Positions 43,155-51,804 of a stretch of 64,000 nt of DNA are shown here, in pieces. A model generated the notes under the pieces. That model was not told the DNA's origin. It saw nothing but the letters and a program-made list of their open reading frames with translations, and made no database searches. Location of the stretch: contig NZ_CALPDG010000006.1 in assembly GCF_943193195.1 (NCBI RefSeq), positions 62,001-126,000 on the forward strand. The letters are read 5' to 3'. This DNA is from Mediterraneibacter agrestimuris. GTDB taxonomy: Bacteria > Bacillota > Clostridia > Lachnospirales > Lachnospiraceae. The stretch's first letter is position 1, and every line of letters begins with the position of its first letter. The translations under genes and the position numbers were made by a program.

Positions 43155-44171
43155 ATGATCATTGTATTAAAACCACGTACAAGCGAGGAAAATATTTCCC
43201 GTGTAGAACTTATGATCAAACGTCATGGACTTGACACACATACCGTCCGCGGAACAGAAATGACGGTTATCGGCTGTATCGGCGACACCACTTCTGTAGA
43301 TTCCAGACTGTTTGAAGTAGACTCTTCTGTCGACCGGGTCATGCACGTACAGGAGCCTTATAAGCTGGCAAACCGTGCCTTTCACCCGGAAAATTCTGTC
43401 ATTGATGTCTCCGGTGTAAAGGTTGGCGGCGGCAATCTGGCGCTGATCGCCGGTCCCTGTTCCGTAGAATCTTACGAACAGGTGCTTGAGGTTGCAAAAG
43501 CAGTCAAAGCTTCTGGCGCAAATATGCTCCGGGGCGGTGCCTTCAAACCACGAACCAGTCCATACGCGTTTCAAGGACTTGGATTAGAAGGTCTGGACAT
43601 TCTCTGTGCTGTCAAAGAAGAAACAGGGCTTCCAATCGTAACAGAACTGATGTCGGCGGAACATCTGGATGTTTTTAATGAAAAAGTCGATTTGATTCAG
43701 ATCGGCGCCAGAAATATGCAGAATTTTGATCTGCTCAAGCAGCTCGGTAAAATTGACCGTCCGATTCTGTTAAAACGCGGCTTAAATGCCACTTATGAAG
43801 AATGGGTTATGTCCGCTGAGTATATCATGGCTGCCGGAAATGAAAACGTCATCCTCTGTGAACGGGGCATCCGAACCTTTGAAACTTATACAAGAAATAC
43901 TCTGGATTTGCAGAGCATTCCTGTGCTGAATAAGAAAACACATCTTCCGATTGTCATTGACCCCAGCCATGCCGGCGGGAAATGGTGGCTTGTAGAACAA
44001 ATGGCAAAGGCATCTATTGCAGCCGGAGCAGACGGTCTGATGATCGAGGTTCATAACAATCCGGAATGTGCCCTTTGTGACGGCGCGCAATCGCTGAAAC
44101 CTGAAAAATATGACGAACTCCTGAAACAGATCCGCAAGATTGCAGAAGTGGTAGGCAAGAAACTTTATTAA
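43155..44171 (+). CDS. aroF: 3-deoxy-7-phosphoheptulonate (DAHP) synthase, AroA-I-beta type
   Basis: A 338-aa first enzyme of the shikimate pathway. Residues 1-70 are a ferredoxin-like (ACT-related) regulatory domain as in Thermotoga DAHPS; then the barrel with AGPCSVESYEQ, LRGGAFKPRTSPYAFQGLG, IGARNMQNF, LKRGLNATYEEW, VIDPSHAGGKWW and EVHNNPECALCDGAQS. Metal ligands Cys and His in these motifs are intact. The N-terminal domain predicts feedback control by an aromatic amino acid. SD GGGAGG before the ATG. Confidence 0.95.
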   Translation: MIIVLKPRTSEENISRVELMIKRHGLDTHTVRGTEMTVIGCIGDTTSVDSRLFEVDSSVDRVMHVQEPYKLANRAFHPENSVIDVSGVKVGGGNLALIAGPCSVESYEQVLEVAKAVKASGANMLRGGAFKPRTSPYAFQGLGLEGLDILCAVKEETGLPIVTELMSAEHLDVFNEKVDLIQIGARNMQNFDLLKQLGKIDRPILLKRGLNATYEEWVMSAEYIMAAGNENVILCERGIRTFETYTRNTLDLQSIPVLNKKTHLPIVIDPSHAGGKWWLVEQMAKASIAAGADGLMIEVHNNPECALCDGAQSLKPEKYDELLKQIRKIAEVVGKKLY

Positions 44172-44184
44172 TGGAGATAACATT

Positions 44185-45240
44185 ATGGAACTAACAATAA
44201 ACTTAGGAACTAACAGCTATCCGATATATATTGAAAACGGAATTCTTGCAAATGCAGGACACTATATTGCAAAGATCTTCTCCGGAAAGAAGATCTTTAT
44301 TATTTCAGATGATAACGTCTTTCCACTTTACGGGAAAATTTTGATATCTGCTTTAGACGATTGGGAATGCCATTCATTGATACTCCCACATGGAGAACCG
44401 ACGAAGAGTTTCCAGTCTCTTCCCAATATTTATGAAACCATGTTAAGCGCCGGGCTGTCCAGAAGCGATCTGGTCATTGCACTGGGCGGCGGCGTCATCG
44501 GTGACCTTGCCGGTTTTGCCGCTTCCAGCTACCTAAGAGGTATTAAACTGGTACAGATCCCTACTTCTCTGCTGGCACAGGTGGATTCCTCTGTAGGAGG
44601 CAAAGTAGCTGTTGATCTGCAGCAGGGAAAAAACCTGGTAGGGGCATTCTATCATCCAAAATTGGTGTTAATCGATCCAGAGACACTAAATACTCTCCCT
44701 CAGCGCTACATCTTTGATGGTATGGGGGAAGTTATCAAATATGGCTGTATCAGAGACGCAAAACTATTTGAAACACTGAAAAACAAAACTTCCTTTGAAG
44801 ATTTGAAAGAATATCTGCCAGAAATCATTTATAACTGTGTTAATATCAAACGAATGGTTGTGGAAGCAGACCAGTTCGACACTGGGGAACGGATGCTTTT
44901 GAATTTTGGACATACACTTGCACACACCATTGAGCAATATTATCATTATGAACGGGAAAGTCACGGAGAAGCAGTTGCCATCGGTATGTACCAAATCAGC
45001 AGACTGGCTGAACAGCAAGGATTGACCGTTCCCGGAACTGCGGAGACGATCAAAGAAGTACTTGTCACCTACAAACTGTCCTATGAGTGTCAGCTACCGA
45101 TAAGCGAATTGCTTGGCGCAGTAAAATTAGATAAAAAAAACCTAAACAACAGTTTGAATGTCATCCTGTTAAAACAAATCGGGGACAGCTACATTCATCC
45201 AACCGATCTTTCTTTTTTTGAAAACGCAGGGCTGATCTAA
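44185..45240 (+). CDS. aroB: 3-dehydroquinate synthase
   Basis: A 351-aa NAD- and metal-dependent enzyme for step two of the shikimate pathway. Seen: NAD loop ALGGGVIGDLAGFAAS, QIPTSLLAQVDSSVGGK, NLVGAFYHPKLV, GMGEVIKYG, and metal ligand LNFGHTLAHTIE plus HGEAVAIGM. 13 bases after aroF. Its stop overlaps the stop of the converging HAD gene. Confidence 0.95.
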   Translation: MELTINLGTNSYPIYIENGILANAGHYIAKIFSGKKIFIISDDNVFPLYGKILISALDDWECHSLILPHGEPTKSFQSLPNIYETMLSAGLSRSDLVIALGGGVIGDLAGFAASSYLRGIKLVQIPTSLLAQVDSSVGGKVAVDLQQGKNLVGAFYHPKLVLIDPETLNTLPQRYIFDGMGEVIKYGCIRDAKLFETLKNKTSFEDLKEYLPEIIYNCVNIKRMVVEADQFDTGERMLLNFGHTLAHTIEQYYHYERESHGEAVAIGMYQISRLAEQQGLTVPGTAETIKEVLVTYKLSYECQLPISELLGAVKLDKKNLNNSLNVILLKQIGDSYIHPTDLSFFENAGLI

Positions 45241-46031
45241 TCAATCAGCCCATAATGTTTCATTGCATATGCAATACCATCATCATCAACCTGTTTTGTT
45301 ACAAACTCTGTATATGGCTCTAATCCTTCTGCATGTTCTCCCATTGCAATCGTATGATCCGCATATTGAAACATAGACAGGTCATTCATACTGTCGCCAA
45401 ATGCATAAGCCTGTTCCTTAGACATTCCAAATTTCTTCAAAATAAAATCACAGGCTGTTGCCTTAGAGAATCTATTCTGCACCACTTCATACATGCCAAT
45501 TCCACGGTCAATCAAATTCAGCTCAGATGCAACATATTCCACAAACGAAGCCTTATCCGTCATCCCATCTTCATAGAGAAACAATTTATCATAGTCACAG
45601 TTTCCATCCTCGATATACTGCTTCTTTCCCAGACCAAGCTCTCCAAAATGAGCCCGCGCCTGCTCTAACTGTTTAAAACGTGATTTCCGTTTCGGAAAGA
45701 AGACATCCTTCGTTCCTTCCAGTACGATGCCAAAATTACATTCTTTTGCTTTCCCCGCAATCTCCCTCCCCCGTTCTCTGTCTATATGACTCTCCAGCAG
45801 AACTTCATCACGATAAACAAGATAACATCCACAGCCGCACAGATATCCATCAAAGGAAAAAGCATACAGCTCCTTTGGCAGCGCGCAGATTGTCCGTCCC
45901 GTATTGACAAACAATAGATGCCCGTTCTTCTGTGCTTTTTCCATAGCATACAATGCACTCTGAGGAATTTTATGTGTATTGTTACTGAGTATTGTACCGT
46001 CTATATCAAAAAATAATACTGCTTGTTTCAT
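45237..46031 (-). CDS. HAD-IIB (Cof-type) phosphatase
   Basis: A 264-aa HAD hydrolase. Motif I FFDIDGTILS (Asp9, Asp11), motif II FVNTGRT, motif IV AFGDSMNDLSMF, with an alpha/beta C2 cap between. A second Cof-type enzyme, distinct from that at 8463; substrate unknown. SD AAGGAGATACCATA. It converges on aroB with overlapping stop codons. Confidence 0.92.
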   Translation of the reverse strand: MKQAVLFFDIDGTILSNNTHKIPQSALYAMEKAQKNGHLLFVNTGRTICALPKELYAFSFDGYLCGCGCYLVYRDEVLLESHIDRERGREIAGKAKECNFGIVLEGTKDVFFPKRKSRFKQLEQARAHFGELGLGKKQYIEDGNCDYDKLFLYEDGMTDKASFVEYVASELNLIDRGIGMYEVVQNRFSKATACDFILKKFGMSKEQAYAFGDSMNDLSMFQYADHTIAMGEHAEGLEPYTEFVTKQVDDDGIAYAMKHYGLID

Positions 46032-46171
46032 TATGGTATCTCCTTATAAAAATCATTCTGTTGTCATATCAAACAACCTCATCCACTTTACCATGTCCTG
46101 ACTTTAAATTCAATCCCCGGTATTTTCCTTCCTCATTTCGCATATATTACAACAAAAACATTTGGTGAACT

Positions 46172-47020
46172 ATGAAAATCTCTGAATATCTGTCTCGTAA
46201 GAAAGCTGCTGTCATACGCACTTCTCTTCTCTTTGCCGGAGCTTTTCTGTTAGGCAGTCTCGCTGCCCGGTCAAAAGAACACTTCTTTCCCAATGAAACC
46301 GGTAATACACCGGAAGCAGTCATGACGGCTGCTGACGGAAACTGGGGACTGAGCTTCCAGCAGGATGGAGAACCACCTGTTGCTAATGCTTCTTATGAAG
46401 AGCTGAAAAAATATGACGCATACTATGCGGAAAATACAGATGAAAAAGTAATCTATCTCACCTTCGATGCAGGATTTGAAAATGGCAATACACCGGCCAT
46501 TCTGGATGCACTGAAAAAACACTCTGTACCCGCCACATTTTTTGTTGTAGGAACCTATATTGAAAATAATCCAGACTTAGTTAAACGAATGAAAGATGAG
46601 GGACACACTGTCGGAAACCATACATACCATCATCCTGATATGTCACAGATTGCCACAAAAGAGGCTTTTGAAAAAGAATTAAAAGATGTAGAAACACAAT
46701 ATCAGGAAATTACAGGAGAAGAAATGACGAAATTCTACCGTCCTCCGCAGGGAAAGTACAGCGAAACTAACTTGCAGATGGCAAAAGAGATGGGGTATCA
46801 CACCTTTTTCTGGAGTCTTGCTTATGTAGACTGGTATGAAAATGACCAGCCTACCAAAGAAGAAGCCTTCGACAAACTTTTGGGCAGAATCCATCCCGGC
46901 GCAATTGTTCTGCTACACAGCACATCCCAGACCAATGCCCAAATCCTGGATGAACTCCTCACCAAGTGGGAAGAAATGGGCTACACCTTTAAGCCGCTAG
47001 ATCGCCTGACCGCCTCATAA
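46172..47020 (+). CDS. pdaA: Delta-lactam-biosynthetic polysaccharide deacetylase, PdaA-like
   Basis: A 282-aa NodB-family deacetylase. One N-terminal anchor (residues about 16-33) places it outside the membrane. Motifs: VIYLTFDAGFENGNTP (catalytic Asp and metal Asp), TVGNHTYHHPD (metal His pair), FYRPPQGKYSE, and the C-terminal IVLLHSTS. The DAG instead of DDG and the ENGNT sequence fit the PdaA group, which makes muramic delta-lactam in spore cortex; that is the substrate SleC-type lysins recognise. SD is weak (GGTG). Confidence 0.9.
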   Translation: MKISEYLSRKKAAVIRTSLLFAGAFLLGSLAARSKEHFFPNETGNTPEAVMTAADGNWGLSFQQDGEPPVANASYEELKKYDAYYAENTDEKVIYLTFDAGFENGNTPAILDALKKHSVPATFFVVGTYIENNPDLVKRMKDEGHTVGNHTYHHPDMSQIATKEAFEKELKDVETQYQEITGEEMTKFYRPPQGKYSETNLQMAKEMGYHTFFWSLAYVDWYENDQPTKEEAFDKLLGRIHPGAIVLLHSTSQTNAQILDELLTKWEEMGYTFKPLDRLTAS

Positions 47021-47060
47021 ACCGAATCACACTTAAAAACTACATGTAATTCCCCCACCA

Positions 47061-47173
47061 CTAAAGATGTTTCCAGACTCTCAAAAAGCATCAGCGCTTA
47101 ACGAAATATGTAAATGCTGAATTTAGTATTGTTACGCTTTTGGAAATTAAAAGCGTGTCTGGAAACACTTTAG
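47061..47173. repeat. 113-bp element with long inverted ends and internal hairpins
   Basis: CTAAAGATGTTTCCAGAC (47061-47078) pairs with GTCTGGAAACACTTTAG (47157-47173) with one bulged base. Inside are AGCAT/ATGCT and the perfect ACGCTTTT/AAAAGCGT hairpin, so the folded form has a three-way-junction look. It lies between convergent pdaA and the MATE gene. MITE-like or RNA element; no target duplication is obvious. Confidence 0.65.
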
Positions 47174-47208
47174 CAACGGGGTATATTGATAATCATATTT
47201 TCTACATC

Positions 47209-48570
47209 TTATGAGTTTTCCAATTCAAAAAACTTCCTCATATCATGCTTCATAATATAAAAATACATCCCCAGCAGCAATACCGCTGCAAAAACCCATG
47301 CCACCGGACTTGCCATACAAACACCTACATAGCTCTTTTGCCTAGCTGCGATCACTGCTACAATTGCTCTGCCGACAAGCTCTGCAACTCCCGCCATCAT
47401 AGGAAGTATTCCATATCCCATCCCCTGTATCCCGCTTCGGTACAAGAAGATGACAGCCAATGGTATAAAGAAAATCCCAACACATTTCAGGTAAACATCC
47501 ACAGCCCCCATAATCTCTTCCGCATTACCCGATACAAAGAAATATGTCATATATTTTCCGGCAAACATAATTAAAATTCCGGCTGCAACAGCATATATAC
47601 AGGATATGAGCGTTGCCGAACGAAATCCCTGGCGAATACGCGTCACCTTTCCTGCACCCATATTCTGTGCGCAATATGTCGCCATCGTTGTTCCAATAGC
47701 TGCAAATGCCTGTGTTACCACCTGTTCGATCTTGGATGCCGCTGTAAAAGCCGCTACCAATGTGGATCCGAGCATATTCAGAGCAGTCTGCACCATCATG
47801 GTTCCGATTGCAGTAATCGAATTTTGCAGCGCCATCGGAAATCCAACTGCAAGCTGAATTTTCATCAGATGTCCCTTCGGCTTCCAATCGTCCTTTTGCA
47901 TTCTGAGAATCGGAACCTTTTTCATAATGTATATCAGACACAAAACACCTGAAACACCTTGTGAAATAACAGTTGCATAGGCGGCTCCCGCTGCTCCCAT
48001 GTGGAATAAGATAATCAGTATCAAATCCAGCACGATATTTAAGACAGCCGACAGAATCAGAAAATACAGCGGTATCTTGCTGTTCCCTACTGCTCTTAAT
48101 ACACTTGCCAGCAGGTTATACAACATCTGTGCCGCGATTCCTGCACAAATCACCATGATATATGCGTAAGCATCTGCAAAAATATCCTCCGGTGTCTGCA
48201 TAAAACGAAGCAGCGGTTTCATAAACAACATACTCACCGCAGTCATAATAACTGTGACCGTGATACTTAAAATTGCCGCGCCTCCGACAGTCTGACGCAT
48301 GGCTCTCATATCTCCTGCTCCAAACTTCTGTGCCGTCAGCACTGTAAATCCTGCGGTCATCCCCAGTACGAATCCCAGGATCAAAAACATAATCGTACCC
48401 GTACTGCCCACTGCTGCCAGAGCTTTCGTTCCGACAAACTTGCCGACAATCACAGTATCTGCCATATTGTAAAACTGCTGGAATACATTCCCCAGAAAAA
48501 TAGGAAACGTAAAATCCAGTATGATCTTCCCCGGATTACCAACTGTCATATCTCTTTGTAATGTCTTCAT
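47209..48570 (-). CDS. MATE-family multidrug/metabolite exporter
   Basis: A 453-aa protein with twelve hydrophobic segments in two homologous halves (FLGNVFQQFYNMADTVIVGKF is the MatE signature; the second half starts at PMALQNSITAIGTMMVQTALN). Exports organic cations in exchange for Na+ or H+. SD AGGAGGAGTAC, and a good promoter upstream. Confidence 0.93.
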   Translation of the reverse strand: MKTLQRDMTVGNPGKIILDFTFPIFLGNVFQQFYNMADTVIVGKFVGTKALAAVGSTGTIMFLILGFVLGMTAGFTVLTAQKFGAGDMRAMRQTVGGAAILSITVTVIMTAVSMLFMKPLLRFMQTPEDIFADAYAYIMVICAGIAAQMLYNLLASVLRAVGNSKIPLYFLILSAVLNIVLDLILIILFHMGAAGAAYATVISQGVSGVLCLIYIMKKVPILRMQKDDWKPKGHLMKIQLAVGFPMALQNSITAIGTMMVQTALNMLGSTLVAAFTAASKIEQVVTQAFAAIGTTMATYCAQNMGAGKVTRIRQGFRSATLISCIYAVAAGILIMFAGKYMTYFFVSGNAEEIMGAVDVYLKCVGIFFIPLAVIFLYRSGIQGMGYGILPMMAGVAELVGRAIVAVIAARQKSYVGVCMASPVAWVFAAVLLLGMYFYIMKHDMRKFFELENS

Positions 48571-48613
48571 TGTACTCCTCCTGTTCTCCGTAATTTTTTA
48601 ACGCATAGCCCTC

Positions 48614-48642
48614 ATTATAAGTAAATTTTATCTCAAGTGCAA
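48614..48642 (-). promoter_or_regulatory. Sigma-A promoter of the MATE gene
   Basis: Minus strand: TTGCAC (48642-48637), 17 bases, TATAAT (48619-48614). Confidence 0.7.
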
Positions 48643-48704
48643 TACCAAAAATAATAATTTTTTCAACTGATTTTTGTGCACATTTTTGTATCAGAAAATA
48701 AAGA

Positions 48705-48732
48705 AAAACAGCCTCTCTGCCGAAGCTGTTTT
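48705..48732 (-). terminator. Terminator downstream of the BMC genes
   Basis: Minus strand AAAACAGC, 12-base loop, GCTGTTTTT and further Ts. It ends the transcript of the two shell-protein genes. Confidence 0.7.
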
Positions 48733-48761
48733 ATCACATTTTCTGTATAACATTTTATTTT

Positions 48762-49049
48762 TCACTTATTGTAACGACTCTTAAAGTCTTCTACAATTTC
48801 AATCATTTCTTCAGAAGGATTGGAAATCACTGCTGAATTAAAAATCTTACACGGAGAAGAGCTCTCCACGCTTTCAACTGCTGCTTTCACCGCAGAAACA
48901 CTGCCGCTGACAAATACAAGGACATGACCTCCGCATTTCGTATCCTTTGTCTCATATACAACGTCTGCCGCCTTGAGCATCTGATCGACTACCAGCACTG
49001 CATTTGCGTCTCCAAGAACCTCCACCAGTCCAAATGCGCCATATTTCAT
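48762..49049 (-). CDS. Bacterial microcompartment shell protein (BMC-H), copy 2
   Basis: A 95-aa single BMC domain (PF00936). FGLVEVLGDANAVLVVDQML is the first strand-helix, KCGGHVLVFVSGSVSAVKAAVES the central strand plus helix, and FNSAVISNPSEEMIEIV the typical end. Such proteins form hexameric tiles with a central pore. Pore residues differ from the usual KIGS loop (here VFVSGSVS). No core enzymes or encapsulation-peptide genes are adjacent. SD AGAGG 12 bases upstream. Confidence 0.9.
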   Translation of the reverse strand: MKYGAFGLVEVLGDANAVLVVDQMLKAADVVYETKDTKCGGHVLVFVSGSVSAVKAAVESVESSSPCKIFNSAVISNPSEEMIEIVEDFKSRYNK

Positions 49050-49138
49050 AGATATGTACCACCTCTGCTTTCGTTATAATCGCAACAATAAAGCCTCCAG
49101 CTCCACTGTTGCATATAATCCTATCAACTTTACCCGTC

Positions 49139-49438
49139 TTACTTCTTGATTGTCATTGCAAGCGCTGTCTCTGTGTCTTCTGACGGTGCTGCGATCACAG
49201 TATGGGAAACAATCTTGGAAATCGGAGCCGCTGCATCCAGGGCTGCTTCCATCGCTGCCTTCACTTCTGAAACTCTTCCGCGCATTTTAACACACGCGCC
49301 TGCTGAAAGACGATTCCTCTCCACTCCCTGGATCTTCACTGCCGCAGTCTTCGCCGCCGCATCCAACGCTACAAAGCAAGCACATTCACTATCCAATTCA
49401 AATACGCCTACCGCCATTCCTTCGTATTTATCGGTCAT
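49139..49438 (-). CDS. Bacterial microcompartment shell protein (BMC-H), copy 1
   Basis: A 99-aa BMC-domain protein. AGGAGG 5 bases before the ATG at 49438 decides the start; the 34-residue longer frame is not real. EGMAVGVFELDSECACFVALDAAAKTA, ACVKMRGRVSEVKAAMEAALD and KIVSHTVIAAPSED follow the BMC pattern. Strongly Ala-rich. It differs clearly from the neighbour at 48762, so the two could form mixed or separate hexamers. Lies 115 bases after the prepilin peptidase gene. Confidence 0.9.
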   Translation of the reverse strand: MTDKYEGMAVGVFELDSECACFVALDAAAKTAAVKIQGVERNRLSAGACVKMRGRVSEVKAAMEAALDAAAPISKIVSHTVIAAPSEDTETALAMTIKK

Positions 49439-49553
49439 CTTAACCTCCTGTCCGGGTTCTTCACCAATCCCGTTACCCCTTCCGGGCTTACGCCCCTTTA
49501 ATATTTTCATTATAAAAGGAATTGCACGGAATTTCAACACCTATTTCTCCCTT

Positions 49554-49979
49554 TCACAATATGCGTATTATTGCAACAGTCATACCAAACACTAGAAAAG
49601 GTCCCAGCGGAACGCATGCCTTTCTGTTATTTCCCCTGCATAGCAAGACCAACGCATACACTCCCGCCATTCCGATTGCATACACGATTGATACAAGCAT
49701 GATTTTCCAGCCTAAAAATAATCCGCATACTGCCGTGAACTTAACATCCCCGCCGCCAAAACTCCCCCTGACACAGAATGCCAGCAAAAACATAGGCATA
49801 CTAACCGCCACGCAGCCCAATGCACGTTCCATAAAAGGAATATGATTCCCCAAAAAACAATCCATCAATACAATAAAAACAATTGCCACACAGCAGCCAT
49901 TCGGAATCCGATGTTTCCTCCAGTCCGTCACTGCTGCTGTCATAGCAACTATATAAAATGAAAATACGGTCAATTTCAT
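49554..49979 (-). CDS. Stand-alone A24-type prepilin peptidase
   Basis: A 141-aa membrane protein with the two catalytic aspartates of A24 aspartic proteases: Asp19 in AVTDWRKHRIPN and Asp78 in GSFGGGDVKF. About four to five membrane segments. It lacks the N-terminal methyltransferase domain (CpaA/TadV size). Such enzymes clip class III signal peptides of pilins, but no pilin, ATPase or secretin gene is near; its neighbours are BMC shell genes. SD is weak. Confidence 0.85.
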   Translation of the reverse strand: MKLTVFSFYIVAMTAAVTDWRKHRIPNGCCVAIVFIVLMDCFLGNHIPFMERALGCVAVSMPMFLLAFCVRGSFGGGDVKFTAVCGLFLGWKIMLVSIVYAIGMAGVYALVLLCRGNNRKACVPLGPFLVFGMTVAIIRIL

Positions 49980-50089
49980 TTACAATTCTTATCTGTGATG
50001 CACAATATTCTACTACTGCTCATTCCTACCGTATGAGCAATAACAATTCCCTTACCACGAACAATCCAACGCTCCATAGCTCGAATATC

Positions 50090-51694
50090 TCATGGCTGCA
50101 TAGCCTCTACAGCCGCTCTTTCAATAGGCAATCCTGCGGTATACAATTCCATGAATTTCTCATAACCTGCAACATCTGATGCCACTGGCTCCATCCGTTC
50201 ACCTTCTGCGCCGCCAAATACCTTCTGCGCCAAATACTCTGTCAGATTTTCGCCTTCTGCTTTGTTCTTCATATAGGACGCAAGCAATGCAATTCCCCAT
50301 GCACCGCCTTCACCTGCCGTAGCCATCACATACACCGGCGTATCAATGGCAGCAGCCAAAATTCTCTGCCCCACACCTTTGGTCTTGAATAATCCTCCAT
50401 GTCCGAGCATCTTATCCAGTTCTACCTTCTCTTGCTTTGTCAGAATATCCATTCCCGTTTTCAGCGCTCCCAGTGATGTACAAAGGTGCACACGCATGAA
50501 ATTCGCCAAATTAAATTTACTGTCCGGTCTGCGTACAAAAAGCGGTCTTCCCTCTTCAAATCTGGTAATATGTTCTCCTGAGAAATAATTATAAGCCAGA
50601 AGTCCGCCGCAGTCCGCATCTCCTTCAAGCGCCTTATTATACAAGGTTCCAAACAAAGTATTCATATCTACCTTTGTTCCGAATGTTTCCAGACATTCCT
50701 GAAACAGTCCCACCCACGCATTCAGATCAGATGTACAGTTATTACAATGCACCATCGCCACCGGATCTCCTGCCGGTGTTGTTACCATGTCGATTTCTTC
50801 ATACGGTCTGGACAATGGGTGTTCCAATACCGCCATTGCAAATACACTCGTTCCGGCAGATACATTTCCGGTACGAACAGCTACACTGTTCGTTGCCACC
50901 ATGCCTGTACCCGCATCCCCCTCCGGCGGACACATCAAAATACCAGCTTTCAAGTCTCCATCCGGATCCAATAGTCTTGCTCCCTCATCGGTTAATGTAC
51001 CGGCATTCTCCCCAGCCACCATTACCGTCGGCAGAATCTCTTCTAACTTCCATGGAAATCCTTTATCTTCCACAAGCTCATCAAACTGTCCAAGCATACT
51101 CTCATCCCATGTGTTTTTCGCAGAATCAATCGGGAACATACCTGCTGCCTCTCCGATTCCAATAACTTTTTTTCCTGTCATCTGCCAGTGGATGTATCCT
51201 GCCAGAGTAGTGAAAAACGCAATCCTTTTTACATGCTCTTCTCCATTCAGTATAGACTGGTACAGATGTGCCACACTCCAACGCTGCGGAATATGAAACT
51301 GGAATATCTCTGACAATTTCTCAGAAGCCGCCTCTGTGATTGTATTTCTCCATGTACGGAATTCTGCAAGCTGCCGCCCGTCCTTATCAAACGGCAGATA
51401 GCCATGCATCATACCGCTGAAACCAATTGCACCAAATGTAGTCAGTGTAACACCATACTTCTCCTGCACATCCTTCTTCAAATCTGCATAGCATTCCTGA
51501 AGCCCCGTCCAAATGTCCTCCATAGTATATGTCCAGACATGATCTACATAACGGTTCTCCCAATCATGACTCCCTGATGCGATCGTCTGATAAGTCTCAT
51601 CAATCAGAACTGCCTTGATTCTGGTAGAACCAAACTCAATCCCAAGTGTTGTCCGTGCAGTTTTAATAATTTCTGCCGCTTTTGTATTGTCCAA
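50090..51694 (-). CDS. FGGY-family carbohydrate kinase (ribulokinase/xylulokinase group), TTG start
   Basis: A 534-aa sugar kinase. [16 protein letters not shown] is the N-terminal ATPase phosphate-1 loop; [23 protein letters not shown] and [13 protein letters not shown] follow the FGGY pattern. The frame begins at TTG (51694) with AGGAGGG 8 bases upstream and no nearby ATG, so initiation at TTG is well supported. Substrate class (pentulose or hexulose/gulonate) is uncertain; it could be the kinase missing from the sugar-acid cluster at 57-64 kb. Confidence 0.88.
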   Translation of the reverse strand: MDNTKAAEIIKTARTTLGIEFGSTRIKAVLIDETYQTIASGSHDWENRYVDHVWTYTMEDIWTGLQECYADLKKDVQEKYGVTLTTFGAIGFSGMMHGYLPFDKDGRQLAEFRTWRNTITEAASEKLSEIFQFHIPQRWSVAHLYQSILNGEEHVKRIAFFTTLAGYIHWQMTGKKVIGIGEAAGMFPIDSAKNTWDESMLGQFDELVEDKGFPWKLEEILPTVMVAGENAGTLTDEGARLLDPDGDLKAGILMCPPEGDAGTGMVATNSVAVRTGNVSAGTSVFAMAVLEHPLSRPYEEIDMVTTPAGDPVAMVHCNNCTSDLNAWVGLFQECLETFGTKVDMNTLFGTLYNKALEGDADCGGLLAYNYFSGEHITRFEEGRPLFVRRPDSKFNLANFMRVHLCTSLGALKTGMDILTKQEKVELDKMLGHGGLFKTKGVGQRILAAAIDTPVYVMATAGEGGAWGIALLASYMKNKAEGENLTEYLAQKVFGGAEGERMEPVASDVAGYEKFMELYTAGLPIERAAVEAMQP

Positions 51695-51804
51695 AATAAT
51701 TCCCTCCTGTCTATCTTTTTCCCACTGAATCCATGCTTTTCTTTAGCAGGATCCTGCCGTATTTTTACCATTGTTCAAAATCGTTTTTCTTTCAATCTAA
51801 TACC

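Noticed and set aside
49985-50089. TGCTCAT/ATGAGCA hairpin downstream of the FGGY kinase as a terminator
   Set aside because: Only seven pairs, 9-base loop and no T-run on either strand.
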